Numbered from the stretch's first letter, positions 16,268-25,235 are shown. The stretch is DNA of 64,000 nt from Asanoa hainanensis (GCF_900188485.1 NZ_FZPH01000015.1:1-64000), one strand, 5' to 3'. The notes: generated by a model not told the origin, from the letters alone. Program-made: numbers and translations.

Positions 16268-17293
16268 CTAGGCCCCAGGCTCCAGCCAGCCCAGCCGGCG
16301 TTGCGCGGCGACGAACATGCTCGCGCCGCTCAGGCTGCGGGCCGGTTTCGGGGTGGTGAACCGTTTGGCGGCCCAACCGCCGAAGCTCAGGACCGCGACC
16401 GACACGCCGATGCCTGGCAGGGCGCCGACCACCGCGAGACCGATCCCGCCGAGCGCGCCGGCGCTCATGCAGCCGAACTCGAACCGCGATCCCCATCTGC
16501 TCTTGTCCACCTGCTTGGCGATGGCGATCTCGTGCGCCCACAGTTCCCGCAGCCGCTGCCGCGCCACGGCGATGGACGCCGCGTCGAGGGCGGCCCGAAC
16601 CCGGTCCGGATCGTCGCTGCGCAACGGTGTGATGAAATCGCGGAACCAGGTGAAGTACGCGCGTCGCGCCGCGCGGAAGTCTTCGGAGAGCGAGAGGTCG
16701 ACGGCGGCCCGCAGCTTGTCCATCCTGTTGCCGTCCTTCGGCGGCAACATCAGCGGTCGCGGAACCTGGATCAACGCCTCCATGGCCGGGACGCGCTCCG
16801 CGGTCGGCTTGGTCTCCTGTCGCCAGGCTTTCTCGGTCCGGTAGGCCGCGACCGCCTCGACGACGTCGGGCAGCTCGCCTGGTTTCGCCGTCCCCGCACG
16901 AATACCGAGCGCGGTCGCGTGGTACGGATCGCCGCTCGCCTGCGCGGCGATGTCAGCGTTGGATTTGATCAGTTGCCACGTGTACGGGTTCCACATCGAA
17001 CGCTGAGCCAGCCGCGCGCCGTTGTAGCCGCTCTCCTCTTCGGTGCCCAGAACGCCGAGGATCTGATCGAGCCGCCCGGGATTCCAGGACACCCTGGGGT
17101 GGCTGGGATCGGGACGCCGCCACCGCAGCCACTCCCCCGGCGTGTGCGGATCCGGGTACGGAATGACGAGCCGGTCGAACACGAGCAGTTCGCGAAGAAA
17201 CGCCTCGGGCTTGACGTGATCGCGGACCGAGAACGTCCCCCACACCGGCGCTTCCACGGTGCCTGCCGTCCCGAGTGGTGCCGCGGCGTCCAC
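16268..17293 (-). CDS. Hypothetical protein with C-terminal membrane-active segment
   Basis: A 341-residue protein I do not recognise. The first roughly 250 residues are soluble, with a recurrent D/W/R-rich composition (VWGTFSVRDHVKPEAFLREL, FDRLVIPYPDPHTPGEWLRW). Near residues 280-310 there is a glycine-rich hydrophobic stretch (GALGGIGLAVVGALPGIGVS) that could form a hairpin in a membrane. No catalytic motif is obvious. It is read convergently with DUF4395 and followed upstream by 130 bp that separates it from the SIMPL gene, which reads in the same direction. Confidence 0.65.
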   Translation of the reverse strand: MDAAAPLGTAGTVEAPVWGTFSVRDHVKPEAFLRELLVFDRLVIPYPDPHTPGEWLRWRRPDPSHPRVSWNPGRLDQILGVLGTEEESGYNGARLAQRSMWNPYTWQLIKSNADIAAQASGDPYHATALGIRAGTAKPGELPDVVEAVAAYRTEKAWRQETKPTAERVPAMEALIQVPRPLMLPPKDGNRMDKLRAAVDLSLSEDFRAARRAYFTWFRDFITPLRSDDPDRVRAALDAASIAVARQRLRELWAHEIAIAKQVDKSRWGSRFEFGCMSAGALGGIGLAVVGALPGIGVSVAVLSFGGWAAKRFTTPKPARSLSGASMFVAAQRRLGWLEPGA

Positions 17294-17425
17294 AGTCGAA
17301 CGCTACGCCCCACCGACGCCGAAGAACAGCGTCACGAGCATCAGCCTCTCCGGACCTTGGCCACCTTCTTGATGGTGAAACGCACGCTGTCGAACTTCTC
17401 GGGCCACCGTCGCAGGAGAACGAGG

Positions 17426-18067
17426 TCAGTCGCGGGCCACCGCGTAGCCGACGATCACGGCCGCGGACACGACGATGTGGCCCGGCGCGAGATCCTGGGC
17501 GCTGGTGGCCGCTGCCTCGGCGTGGCCGCCGAAGCGGGACGCCCCCTGCTGTTCCGGGTCGACGTCCTCCACATGCACGACCGCGCCGACACGCACGCCG
17601 GCCGCCTCCGCGTACAGGTCGGCCTTGGCGCGGGCGGCGGCCACCGCCTTGCGGCGGGCCTCGGCGCGCAGCTCGGGTTTGGCGATGACGTCGAAGTGGA
17701 CGCCCTCGATCTCGTTGGCGCCGGCCGCCACCACGTCGACCAGCAGCGCCTCGACGTCGTCCAGCGCACCCGACTCGACCGCGAACGCGGCCTCGCACTG
17801 ATAGCCGACGAACCTGCGTCCACCGTTCGCGTACTCGGTCGCGGTCCGGAGGTCCAGGCGGGAACCCTCGACCGCCGCGTCACCGACCCCGTGTTGCCGC
17901 AACGCACCGCGCACGGCTCGTACGGCCGCGCGGGCCGCCTCGAACGCGGCGGCCGGAGCCTGCTCCACGCGCACGATCTTGAACCGGACCCGCACCAGAT
18001 CCGGCACAGCCTTGACGCTTGCCGCGCCGAGCGCGCTGATCCCCCACGGCCGCTCGATCATCTGCAT
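17426..18067 (-). CDS. SIMPL (DUF541)-domain protein
   Basis: A 213-residue protein matching the SIMPL/DUF541 pattern: repeated beta-alpha elements with VKAVPDLVRVRFKIVRVEQA near the N terminus, SRLDLRTATEYANGGRRFVG and YQCEAAFAVE in the middle, and ARRKAVAAARAKADLYAEAA toward the end. Related proteins (Bp26, Omp28) are periplasmic and form rings; this one has no signal peptide and would be cytoplasmic, which is common for actinobacterial members. The role is unknown. It runs in the same direction as the two flanking hypothetical genes but with sizeable gaps. Confidence 0.8.
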   Translation of the reverse strand: MQMIERPWGISALGAASVKAVPDLVRVRFKIVRVEQAPAAAFEAARAAVRAVRGALRQHGVGDAAVEGSRLDLRTATEYANGGRRFVGYQCEAAFAVESGALDDVEALLVDVVAAGANEIEGVHFDVIAKPELRAEARRKAVAAARAKADLYAEAAGVRVGAVVHVEDVDPEQQGASRFGGHAEAAATSAQDLAPGHIVVSAAVIVGYAVARD

Positions 18068-18089
18068 GACTGCCGATCCAAACAGATCG

Positions 18090-18857
18090 TCAACGACTCT
18101 GTTGCCCCAGCGACTGGGACGGGTCGCTGGCTTCGACGGCGCTTAGCTGGGCGGCGATGGCCTGTTGTTCGTCCGACAGGCCATCCGGCTGGTCGAGCCA
18201 CCAGCCGGGTCCCCAGCGCATGACCTTGCCGTAGAGCGTCAGGACGAGGCCGGCTTCGAAGTCCGGTGCGGGACGGCGCACCGCTCGCACCAACGGATCC
18301 TCGTTCCGTCGCCACTCGTAGCGGCCCGCGCCGGCCACGTACTCGCCGGGTCCGTGGTCTTCGAAGCAGTCGAAGAACAGCCAGCCGGGCCCGTTCGAAG
18401 AACCGGCATAGCAGAGCACCCGTCTCCCGATGACGAGGCTGGGCGACCCGTAACAGGCCTCGACCTCGCCGCGGCGCACCTCCCGGCCGTCGAATCGCCG
18501 CTGGAGGCCGGCATTGAGGTCGTGCCACTCGTCCGCGTCGAGCACCCGTTCCACCTGAAGGTAACCCAGGCGGTGGAACTGTTCCGCGAAGACCGAGGCG
18601 ACCTCGTCCACACAGTTCCGTTCCTCGCCGAACATCGCGATGAAAGGTCCGGCCACGCCGAGCTTCCCGTACGAACGAAGCACCCTCTCGACGGCGGCCT
18701 GGTCGGCCTCGCGCTCGTCAAGGAAACACAGATCCCCGAGAAGCCCCCGGGCCATCCAGTCGAACGCCTGCCCGGTGCTGGCCCACATCCCGGGCCTGGT
18801 GATCATCAGCGGCAGGCGGTCCAGCCAGCGCTGCCGAATGTCTGCCGCCGATCGCAT
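18090..18857 (-). CDS. Hypothetical protein
   Basis: A 255-residue soluble protein with no family that I recognise. It is rich in aromatic and acidic residues (RRVLCYAGSSNGPGWLFFDC, GPGEYVAGAGRYEWRR, KVMRWGPGWWLDQPDGL). Codon use fits its neighbours. It starts at ATG 18857 (MRSAADIRQRWLDRLP). It reads in the same direction as the SIMPL gene and ends 22 bp before it, so the two may be co-transcribed. Its start lies just beyond the remnant gene at 18899-19096. Confidence 0.6.
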   Translation of the reverse strand: MRSAADIRQRWLDRLPLMITRPGMWASTGQAFDWMARGLLGDLCFLDEREADQAAVERVLRSYGKLGVAGPFIAMFGEERNCVDEVASVFAEQFHRLGYLQVERVLDADEWHDLNAGLQRRFDGREVRRGEVEACYGSPSLVIGRRVLCYAGSSNGPGWLFFDCFEDHGPGEYVAGAGRYEWRRNEDPLVRAVRRPAPDFEAGLVLTLYGKVMRWGPGWWLDQPDGLSDEQQAIAAQLSAVEASDPSQSLGQQSR

Positions 18858-18898
18858 CGGCCCACGCTACCCGGGCGCCGCCAGGTGCGTGATCGCCA

Positions 18899-19096
18899 CT
18901 TGTAGTAGAACTCGGCGGCCTCGTCGTACCGTGGCGGTTTCTTGACGCTCAGCGGTTTTCCGTGCTTGGTCAGGGACGTGGCCATCTTCAGCTTCTTGCC
19001 GTCGCGCTCGGTCAGCTCGACGGTGATGGAGGTGACCCAACCGTCGGCGTCGGTCGTGGCCGTGAACGGCGACATGGGCATGCCGATCGAGATCAC
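18899..19096 (-). pseudogene. C-terminal remnant of an unknown (lipo)protein gene
   Basis: The minus frame reads SIGMPMSPFTATTDADGWVT, SITVELTERDGKKLKMATSL, then KPPRYDEAAEFYYK. This looks like the C-terminal half of a beta-rich secreted or lipoprotein domain. There is no signal peptide or N-terminal half: upstream the sequence turns into the remnant of a LysR gene on the other strand. Downstream the frame runs on without a stop into unrelated sequence, so the 3' end is damaged as well. I read it as a truncated pseudogene. Confidence 0.45.
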
Positions 19097-19791
19097 GGCC
19101 GGTGCGCCGATGGGCGAGACGGTCGCCCGGTTCGCGCGGGCGCACGACGAACGGCTCGCCGAGTTCCTGGCCGACTTCGCCGGCGCGGCGGAGCGCCGAC
19201 CCGTGGTCCTCGCCGCGGGCCAGGGCGCCTACCTCTACCTTCGGCGACGCGATCCGGTCCGTGCTGGCCGAGGAACCGACCCGGGTACGGCTGGTCACCT
19301 GCGACCACCGGCAGATGCTCGCCGCCATCCGCACCGGAAGGGCCCATCTCGGTGTGGGGGTGCTCGACGTGCTGCCCGACGACCTGACCACGCTCGAGCT
19401 GGCGACCTTCCCGCAGGTGCTGCTCGTGCCGGACGACCACCGACTCGCCCGGCGCCGATCGTTGGCGCTGTCCGACCTGGCCGGAGCGAGCCCGGTGGTC
19501 CCGCCCCGGCACCGGCCGCACCGGGCGCTGCTGGAACAGGCCCTGCGGGCCGCCGACGTGACCTGGTCGGTAGCCGTCGAGGCCGAAGGCTGGCCACTGA
19601 CCACACATTTCGTGGCCCTCGGCGTGGGGCTGGCGGTCGTCAACGGCCGCGTGCCACCCCCGCCCGGGTTCGTCGGCCGACCGGTCACCGACCTGCCGGC
19701 CGTCACCTATCACCCGGTCCACCAACCGGCCGCCGGGTCCGACGCGCGGGTCGCCGGTCAGCTGGAACGCATCCGGCGCTCCAACGGCTGA
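19095..19791 (+). pseudogene. Broken LysR-family regulator (effector domain only, frameshifted)
   Basis: Residues GAPMGETVARFARAHDERLA and RPVVLAAGQGAYLYL are in one frame, and DAIRSVLAEEPTRVRLVTCD, TGRAHLGVGVLDVLPDD, FPQVLLVPDDHRLARR and FVALGVGLAVVNG are in another. Together they form the linker and periplasmic-binding-like effector domain of a LysR-type regulator. The frames join at about 19240, where CTACCTTCGG appears to lack one base. The N-terminal helix-turn-helix is missing altogether; the homology starts abruptly at about 19095, where the minus-strand remnant begins. It cannot make a DNA-binding regulator as it stands. It ends just before the MmyB-type regulator operator. Confidence 0.65.
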
Positions 19792-19796
19792 GAACA

Positions 19797-19812
19797 ATTC
19801 CCCGAAGGGAAT
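19797..19812. promoter_or_regulatory. Operator palindrome before the XRE/MmyB regulator gene
   Basis: ATTCCCCGAAGGGAAT is a near-perfect 16-bp dyad (ATTCCC-CGAA-GGGAAT). It ends 34 bp before the GTG at 19847. Its twin, ATTCCCCGCGAGGAAT, lies at 21045-21060, 35 bp before the ATG of the convergent SnoaL-like gene. Both are followed by GG and preceded by ACA. The shared sequence and matched spacing mark a binding site of one regulator, most likely the adjacent one. Confidence 0.7.
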
Positions 19813-19846
19813 GGCCGAGGGCCCGGAGCCGCGTTACAACGGAAAC

Positions 19847-20608
19847 GTGGACTTCCCTCGTGCGCTGCGCGAACGCCGCACCCGATCGCGGCTGAGCCAG
19901 CTCGAGCTGGCAACCAGGGCCGGCACGACCCAGCGGCACCTCAGCTTCGTCGAGTCGGGCCGCTCCGTCCCCGGCCGGAACATGGTCATCCGCCTGGCCG
20001 AGTCGCTCGAACTGCCGCTGCGGGACCGCAACGAGTTGCTGGTTTCCGCCGGATTCGCGCCCGCGTACGCGGAAAGCCCGCTCGACGGCCCGGTCCTGGC
20101 GCCGGTGCGCACCGCGATCGACCACATCCTGCGCGGCTATCAGCCCTATCCGGCGTTAGTGGTCGACGGGCGCGGCGACCTGATCGCCGCGAACGAAGCG
20201 CTCGGGTTGATCACGGAGGGTGCCGCCGCCGAGCTGGTCGGGCCCGGCCGGAACGTCTACCGGCTCGCGCTGCACCCGGCGGGCATGGCGCCCCGGATCC
20301 GCAACCTCGCCGAGTGGGCGCGGCACATCCTGGCCCGCCTCGGCCACCTGCCGGAGCTGCGCGACGAGCTCGCCGGCTATGTCCCCGACCTCGAGCCGTC
20401 GGCCGGCCAGCTCGGTTTCGCGGTGCCGCTCGACCTGCTGTCCGCGCGCGGCGAGCTGCACCTGATGACGACCGTGACGACCTTCGCCACGGCCGTCGAC
20501 GTGACGCTCGCCGAGCTGAAGCTGGAGGCGTTCCTGCCGGTCGACCCGGCGACCGCCGCGATCCTCCAGGCGGCCGCCGAGGCCGGTCAGGCCCCCGGGA
20601 ACATGTAG
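19847..20608 (+). CDS. XRE-type regulator with MmyB-like ligand-binding domain
   Basis: A 253-residue protein. The N-terminal helix-turn-helix (ALRERRTRSRLSQLELATRA, GTTQRHLSFVESGRSVPGRN) is followed by the MmyB-like domain (RTAIDHILRGYQPYPALVVD, ANEALGLITEGAAAEL, then LSARGELHLMTTVTTFATAV). The MmyB domain has a PAS-like fold that binds small, often fatty, ligands in Streptomyces relatives. An ATG at 19811 would place the start inside the operator palindrome, so I choose GTG 19847, where the conserved HTH begins. It converges with the SnoaL-like gene (22-bp overlap), which carries the same operator and is its probable target. Confidence 0.85.
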   Translation: MDFPRALRERRTRSRLSQLELATRAGTTQRHLSFVESGRSVPGRNMVIRLAESLELPLRDRNELLVSAGFAPAYAESPLDGPVLAPVRTAIDHILRGYQPYPALVVDGRGDLIAANEALGLITEGAAAELVGPGRNVYRLALHPAGMAPRIRNLAEWARHILARLGHLPELRDELAGYVPDLEPSAGQLGFAVPLDLLSARGELHLMTTVTTFATAVDVTLAELKLEAFLPVDPATAAILQAAAEAGQAPGNM

Positions 20609-21009
20609 TCGGCCGTGATCCGGTCGTCGTCGTCGAGCACCAGCACCTCCAGGCCGCCACCGGCCACCTCGCCGGTCTCGACGGAAACCGTCTCCCAACC
20701 GAACTTCACCACCTCGTTCAGGCGTACGGCGTCAGCGCGCGACCGGAACGTGAACCCCTCCTTCGCCACGAACCGCTCGTAGCTACGCGCCACCCGAACC
20801 TCGATGGCGTCGTACCCCCGTGCCTCCAAGGTGCTGTGATCGAAGCCGACCGCCGCGGCGGCAGCGCGGATCTCGACCGGCGGCTGCAGGACGTGCCTGC
20901 CGTCCGGCGCCCAGAGCCCCTCGATAGCGGCCCGCCGCCGCGCGGCGTCGGGCTCCGTCCACTGCGCGATATAACGGTCGGCCAGGTCCTGCGGGTTGAC
21001 GTAAACCAT
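20587..21009 (-). CDS. SnoaL-like (NTF2-fold) protein, likely target of the XRE regulator
   Basis: A 140-residue protein with an NTF2-like pattern: N-terminal helix DLADRYIAQWTEPDAARRRA, AIEGLWAPDGRHVLQPP, then a beta-rich C half (VKFGWETVSVETGEVAGGGL, EVLVLDDDDRITADYMF). SnoaL-like folds serve as small cyclases, isomerases or hydrolases, or as ligand carriers; no catalytic set can be assigned. I choose ATG 21009 (MVYVNPQD); an ATG three codons upstream is possible. The palindrome 21045-21060 stands directly upstream, so expression is probably controlled by the convergent XRE/MmyB protein. Confidence 0.75.
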   Translation of the reverse strand: MVYVNPQDLADRYIAQWTEPDAARRRAAIEGLWAPDGRHVLQPPVEIRAAAAAVGFDHSTLEARGYDAIEVRVARSYERFVAKEGFTFRSRADAVRLNEVVKFGWETVSVETGEVAGGGLEVLVLDDDDRITADYMFPGA

Positions 21010-21044
21010 GAGACCCATCCTGCGAGCGGTGCGGAAAGCAGACA

Positions 21045-21060
21045 ATTCCCCGCGAGGAAT
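21045..21060. promoter_or_regulatory. Second copy of the XRE operator, before the SnoaL-like gene
   Basis: ATTCCCCGCGAGGAAT is a 5+5 dyad (ATTCC...GGAAT) sharing 13 of 16 positions with the palindrome at 19797-19812. It lies 35 bp from the ATG at 21009, the same distance as on the other side, and is just downstream of the protease terminator. Confidence 0.7.
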
Positions 21061-21062
21061 GG

Positions 21063-21098
21063 GAAGGGCCCGACCTCCCTTCGGAGGCCGGGCCCTTC
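21063..21098 (-). terminator. Strong hairpin terminator of the subtilisin gene
   Basis: GAAGGGCCCG (21063-21072) pairs perfectly with CGGGCCCTTC (21089-21098); inside, CCTCC pairs with GGAGG around a CTTC loop. It begins 21 bp after the protease stop codon and lacks a long U-run, as is common in actinomycetes. It also insulates the SnoaL-like promoter from protease transcription. Confidence 0.8.
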
Positions 21099-21119
21099 GT
21101 CTCGGAGCTGTCGATCAGG

Positions 21120-24100
21120 TTATGGCAGTCGGGTCAAGGCGAAGTCGTACACGGTCGTCTGGCCGTTGATGATCTGCGCCTTTCTGGTCTGGGGCACGTA
21201 GCCGTTGGCGGCCACGGTCAGTTGGACCGGAGCGTTCGAAGCGGCCATCCAATACGCGTACTTGCCGTCCGCGTCCGTGATCAGCGTCGCGTCGTAGGCG
21301 AGGCCGTCGAGGTGCACGACGGCTCCCTGCAGCGGCGCCCCCGCACCCGTGACCGTGCCCGTGATCTTGCCCCAGCCGGCCGGACGCTTGACGTTCAGCG
21401 TGGCCGCGACGGTGGGCTCGGCGTACGGCGTGTCGGCGCGGAGGTTGATCGTGGCACCGTAGGTGCCGGGCTGGTCGACGTTCGCCGTGATCAAGGACTT
21501 CACCTGGACGCTGGCGCCCGGCTGGAGGGTCAGCGTCGGCGGCTGCACGTCGAGCCACCCGACACCACCGCCGCCGGTGGACGCACCGGAGACGTTCATC
21601 ACCAGGTGCATGCCGGCGAAGTTGATGTCCGCCGTGTCCGTCGGCTCGCTGAGGCTGCACGCGGTCGACGCGATGTAGCTGGGCGCCGTCTGGCCTTCGT
21701 CGTTGGAGCCGATGAAGAACCAGCCGCCGGCCGGCACGTCGACCTCGACCACGAGGGTGCCGCCCGCCGGGACGGATCCCTCGACCGGGACCGTGACGAT
21801 GGTGCCGTCCGAGTCCGCGGCGGCCGTGAAGGCCGTGGTGCCGATCCGCGTCATGTTCGCGTAGCGGAGGTCACCCTCGAGCGAGTACAGGTTGACCGAG
21901 AGCGGCTGGGCCGAGGTGTTCGTCTCGACACCGAACTGCACCTGCGAGACGTCGAACGACCCGGTGATGCCGAAGTCGCTCAGCTTGAACGTCCGCAGGT
22001 ACTTGTTGTCCTGCGTCTGGAGACCGTTGTTGCAGGACGCCGAGTTGCCGGTCATGATCGTCTGCGACGCCGAGTGGGTGATGGTCTGGTCCGCGAGCGG
22101 GAGAGCTGCCGCCTTCGGAGTGATCGACGCACCCAGCTTGGCGCCCGACCTCGACAGCTTCGCCTTGGACGTGCCGAGCGAGCTACCCGTGGGCTTCGCG
22201 GACCGGGCGACGGTCGCCTGGCCCTCGACGCCCTTGATGACCGCGGTGCCGGCAGCCGTCGAGCCCAGTGGCACGAACGACCCGCCGCTGGCGCCGACGT
22301 TGACCTCGACCGGGGCCGAGCCCGTGTTCGACACCTGGAAGGTCCGGGTGACCGACTCGCCCATTCCGAGCGTCGCCGTGATCGACTCCTTGTTGACCAC
22401 GAGCCGGCCGGCGTTGAGCTGCAGGCTGCGCGTGATTGCCTGACCCTCCACCGTCAGGTTCGCCACCCGCGTCGCGCTCTCGTAGTCGTCGGCCTCGATC
22501 AGGAGGTCGTAGGTACCGAGAAGCAAGCTCAGCGAGTACGCGCCGTCGGCGCCCGTGGTCGCGACGCGCACGGCACCGTCCGCCCGGTTGGTGGCGGTGA
22601 CCGTGGCGCCCTGGATCGGCTCCTTGGTGTTGAAGTCGCGGATCACTCCGCTGACGGTGCCGAGGGCCGGCGGGTCGTAGGTGATCGTCAGACCCGGGTG
22701 GGTCGCGACGGTGTTGGCCGAGTACTGCAGCGCGACCGTGCCGGCCTCGTTCTCGATGCCGATCGTGGCCGAGTTGCCCTTGGTGCGGTCGTCCGTGGCC
22801 CCCGGGCCGTAGCCCGTGATGATGGTGCCGTTGGACACGAGCGTCGCCGAGAACGAGAGGCGGGTGCCGCTCGAGTTGAGCGGGAACACGTCACGCCACT
22901 CGATCGTGAACGCGTCCTTGCCGCCCACCGTGGTCGCACCGGTGTACAGGCCCGACTGCGAGTCCATCACGAGGTCGTCCCAGAAGGGGTAGACCGCCGC
23001 GTTGGGCGCGGCCGTGGTGGGCAGGGCGGTGTTGTTGTAGAGCGTGTTCGCGGCAAGGAAGTTCAGGAACCCGTTGCTCGACACGTACGCCTTGTCGTAC
23101 TTCCCGTAGTAGTGCTGGAAGTTGAACGGCAGGTTCACCGTCACGCTCTCGTCGTCACCGGACAGCGGTGCCTTGGTGGTTCCCTTCAGGTACGTGCCCT
23201 CGGAGACCGCGCAGGTGTAGCCGAACGCGTCCACCTTGGGCGCGAGCGCGACCGGCACAGTCTCGTCACCGTCGACGACGACCTCACGGGAGAACGGGGC
23301 GTTGCAGCTTCCCGCCGTGGCCGTGAGCTGGTACGTGCCTTCCGGGACCGACGGGAACGCGAACGTGCCGTCGGCACCCGTCGTGACGGGCTCGATCTGC
23401 GGTGCGATCGTGACGGTCGCGCCACCGACCGGCGCGCCGCCGGCCGTGACGGTGCCCGACACCCGGTGCGCCGGCGCGGCGTCGAGCGTCAGGTTGACCG
23501 TGGTGGTCGTGTCCTGCGTGATGGTCGCGGTCGCCGACTCGGTCAGGTAGCCGAACGCGGAGGCCGAGACGGCGTAGTCGCCCACGGGCAGACTGGCGGA
23601 GTAGGTGCCGTCCGCGCCCGTGACGACGGTGCGGTCCGAGTCGTCGCCGTCGGCCACGACCCGGACACCCGCGATCGGAGCACCCGCGGTGTCCGTCACG
23701 GTGCCCGCGAGAGTGCCGACGCCGGTGGTCGGCGCGGCTTCCACCAGCGCCGCGGCGTCGAGCTTGCCCTCGCCCCAGACGTTGTTGTCGGTCGCGGTGC
23801 CACCGCAGCTCGTGTCCGAGGTGTCCACCGCGGTCCGGTCGAGCAACGCCGCGGTGCCGTCGATGTCGCGGTGCATCGCCGGCGAGGCACTCCACAGCAG
23901 CGCGACGGCGCCCGCCAGGTGCGGCGTGGCCATCGACGTGCCCGAGAGGTTGCCGTAGCCGCCGGGGACCGACGAGCGCACGTTCACGCCCGGGGCCGCG
24001 ATGTTCGGCTTGAGCTCGTTGTCCCGCCCCGGACCACGGGACGAGAAGCTCGCGATGTTGCCGTTGATGTCGTACGCGCCGGTCGCGTACGTGTGGGTGA

Positions 24101-25235
24101 ACTCCCCGGGGAAGCGCGCGGTCGAGCAGCCCGGGCCCTCGTTGCCGGCCGCCCAGGCGCCGAAGATGCCCGAGGCGTTCCATGCCTGGGTCTCGGCGCT
24201 CATCCAGTCCTGGGGCAGGTCGACGCCCGGCGGGATGCCCCAGGAGTTGTTGATGATGTCGGGGCGCATCGCCGGGTCCGCGTCGGTACCGTCCATGCGG
24301 GTCGGTGCGAGAAACCACTGCGCGTCGGCGAGGTAGTCGTCGAACGAGCATCCCTCGTTGTCGATGCAGTTCGCGGCGATCCACTTCGCGCCCGGCGCGA
24401 CGCCGATCTGGTTGGCCCCGTCCTGGCCCACCATCGTGCCCGTGGTGTGCGTGCCGTGCTCGCCGGAGCTGGGGCACGGGTTCCCGCCACAGGTGTCGGG
24501 GATGTCGAACCAGTTGTAGTCGTTGCTGAGCGTGCCGTCCGGGTTCGTGCCGCGGTACTTCGACCGCAGCGCCGGGTGCGTCACGTCGACGCCGGTGTCG
24601 AAGCTCGCGACGGTGATGCCCTCGCCCGTGACCCCGGTGTCCCAGACCTCCGGGGCGTTGATCGCGGCGACCCCCCACTCCACGGCGGCCGTCACCTTGG
24701 CACCGGCCGGCTTGGAGGACACCGGCTTGGTCTCCGCCATGTTGAACTGCTGGTGCACGCCGGCGACGGTGCTGAACGCCGCGACGTTCTGCGCCAGGTC
24801 GAGCGTGCCGTCCTCGACGTAGATCGAGTTGTTGATCCAGAAGCTCTCGTAGTCGGCGCCAGCGGCGGTGAGCCGGGAGATCACGTCGGCCTGCGACTGC
24901 TTCGCGGTGGCGCGCAGCGCGTCGTACACGTACTTCCCGCGCTGGTCGCTGTCAGCGATCTTGTAGGCCGGCGCGAGGTCCGCCTTCGCGGCGAACTTGA
25001 TCCAGAAGTCCGCGCTCTTGTTCGCTTTGAGCTGCTTCGTGGCTTCGGCGGTGATCTTCGCCGACGCCTGCGGCCCGGTCGCGGCGCCGCCTCCGTCCGG
25101 CGCCGCGCCGATCGTCGTCTGTGCGGTGGCCGGCCCGGCAGCGGCGACCAGCATGGCGAGTGTGGTCGTCGCGATGGTGAGCGCCGACCGCATCTTTCCT
25201 CGAGCCACTCTGGGTGGCCCCTCGTACCTGGACAT
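21120..25235 (-). CDS. Large secreted S8 (subtilisin-like) serine protease with repeated carboxypeptidase-regulatory-like domains
   Basis: A 1371-residue exported protease. A signal peptide (ALTIATTTLAMLVAAAGPAT) is followed by a propeptide to about residue 175, then the S8 domain with Asp213 (SFDTGVDVTHP), His260 (GEHGTHTTG), oxyanion Asn365 (AAGNEGPG) and Ser434 (GTSMATPH). The C-terminal 850 residues hold at least four beta-sandwich modules of the CarboxypepD_reg/CNA-B type (LAGTVTDTAGAPIAGVRVV; VSGTVTAGGAPVGGATVTI; VSGVIRDFNTKEPIQGATVT; ITGTVTGAGAPLQGAVVHL) and other beta-rich regions, which may bind polymers or extend the enzyme from the cell. All catalytic residues are present. MSRYEGPP at 25235 or an internal Met at residue 15 may be the start. 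A terminator follows at 21063-21098. Confidence 0.93.
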   Translation of the reverse strand: MSRYEGPPRVARGKMRSALTIATTTLAMLVAAAGPATAQTTIGAAPDGGGAATGPQASAKITAEATKQLKANKSADFWIKFAAKADLAPAYKIADSDQRGKYVYDALRATAKQSQADVISRLTAAGADYESFWINNSIYVEDGTLDLAQNVAAFSTVAGVHQQFNMAETKPVSSKPAGAKVTAAVEWGVAAINAPEVWDTGVTGEGITVASFDTGVDVTHPALRSKYRGTNPDGTLSNDYNWFDIPDTCGGNPCPSSGEHGTHTTGTMVGQDGANQIGVAPGAKWIAANCIDNEGCSFDDYLADAQWFLAPTRMDGTDADPAMRPDIINNSWGIPPGVDLPQDWMSAETQAWNASGIFGAWAAGNEGPGCSTARFPGEFTHTYATGAYDINGNIASFSSRGPGRDNELKPNIAAPGVNVRSSVPGGYGNLSGTSMATPHLAGAVALLWSASPAMHRDIDGTAALLDRTAVDTSDTSCGGTATDNNVWGEGKLDAAALVEAAPTTGVGTLAGTVTDTAGAPIAGVRVVADGDDSDRTVVTGADGTYSASLPVGDYAVSASAFGYLTESATATITQDTTTTVNLTLDAAPAHRVSGTVTAGGAPVGGATVTIAPQIEPVTTGADGTFAFPSVPEGTYQLTATAGSCNAPFSREVVVDGDETVPVALAPKVDAFGYTCAVSEGTYLKGTTKAPLSGDDESVTVNLPFNFQHYYGKYDKAYVSSNGFLNFLAANTLYNNTALPTTAAPNAAVYPFWDDLVMDSQSGLYTGATTVGGKDAFTIEWRDVFPLNSSGTRLSFSATLVSNGTIITGYGPGATDDRTKGNSATIGIENEAGTVALQYSANTVATHPGLTITYDPPALGTVSGVIRDFNTKEPIQGATVTATNRADGAVRVATTGADGAYSLSLLLGTYDLLIEADDYESATRVANLTVEGQAITRSLQLNAGRLVVNKESITATLGMGESVTRTFQVSNTGSAPVEVNVGASGGSFVPLGSTAAGTAVIKGVEGQATVARSAKPTGSSLGTSKAKLSRSGAKLGASITPKAAALPLADQTITHSASQTIMTGNSASCNNGLQTQDNKYLRTFKLSDFGITGSFDVSQVQFGVETNTSAQPLSVNLYSLEGDLRYANMTRIGTTAFTAAADSDGTIVTVPVEGSVPAGGTLVVEVDVPAGGWFFIGSNDEGQTAPSYIASTACSLSEPTDTADINFAGMHLVMNVSGASTGGGGVGWLDVQPPTLTLQPGASVQVKSLITANVDQPGTYGATINLRADTPYAEPTVAATLNVKRPAGWGKITGTVTGAGAPLQGAVVHLDGLAYDATLITDADGKYAYWMAASNAPVQLTVAANGYVPQTRKAQIINGQTTVYDFALTRLP

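Noticed and set aside
17294-17425. Short minus-strand reading frame LVLLRRWPEKFDSVRFTIKK in the gap between the hypothetical and SIMPL genes
   Set aside because: It has no start codon or ribosome site and only about 28 residues; it may be a remnant, but nothing supports a gene.
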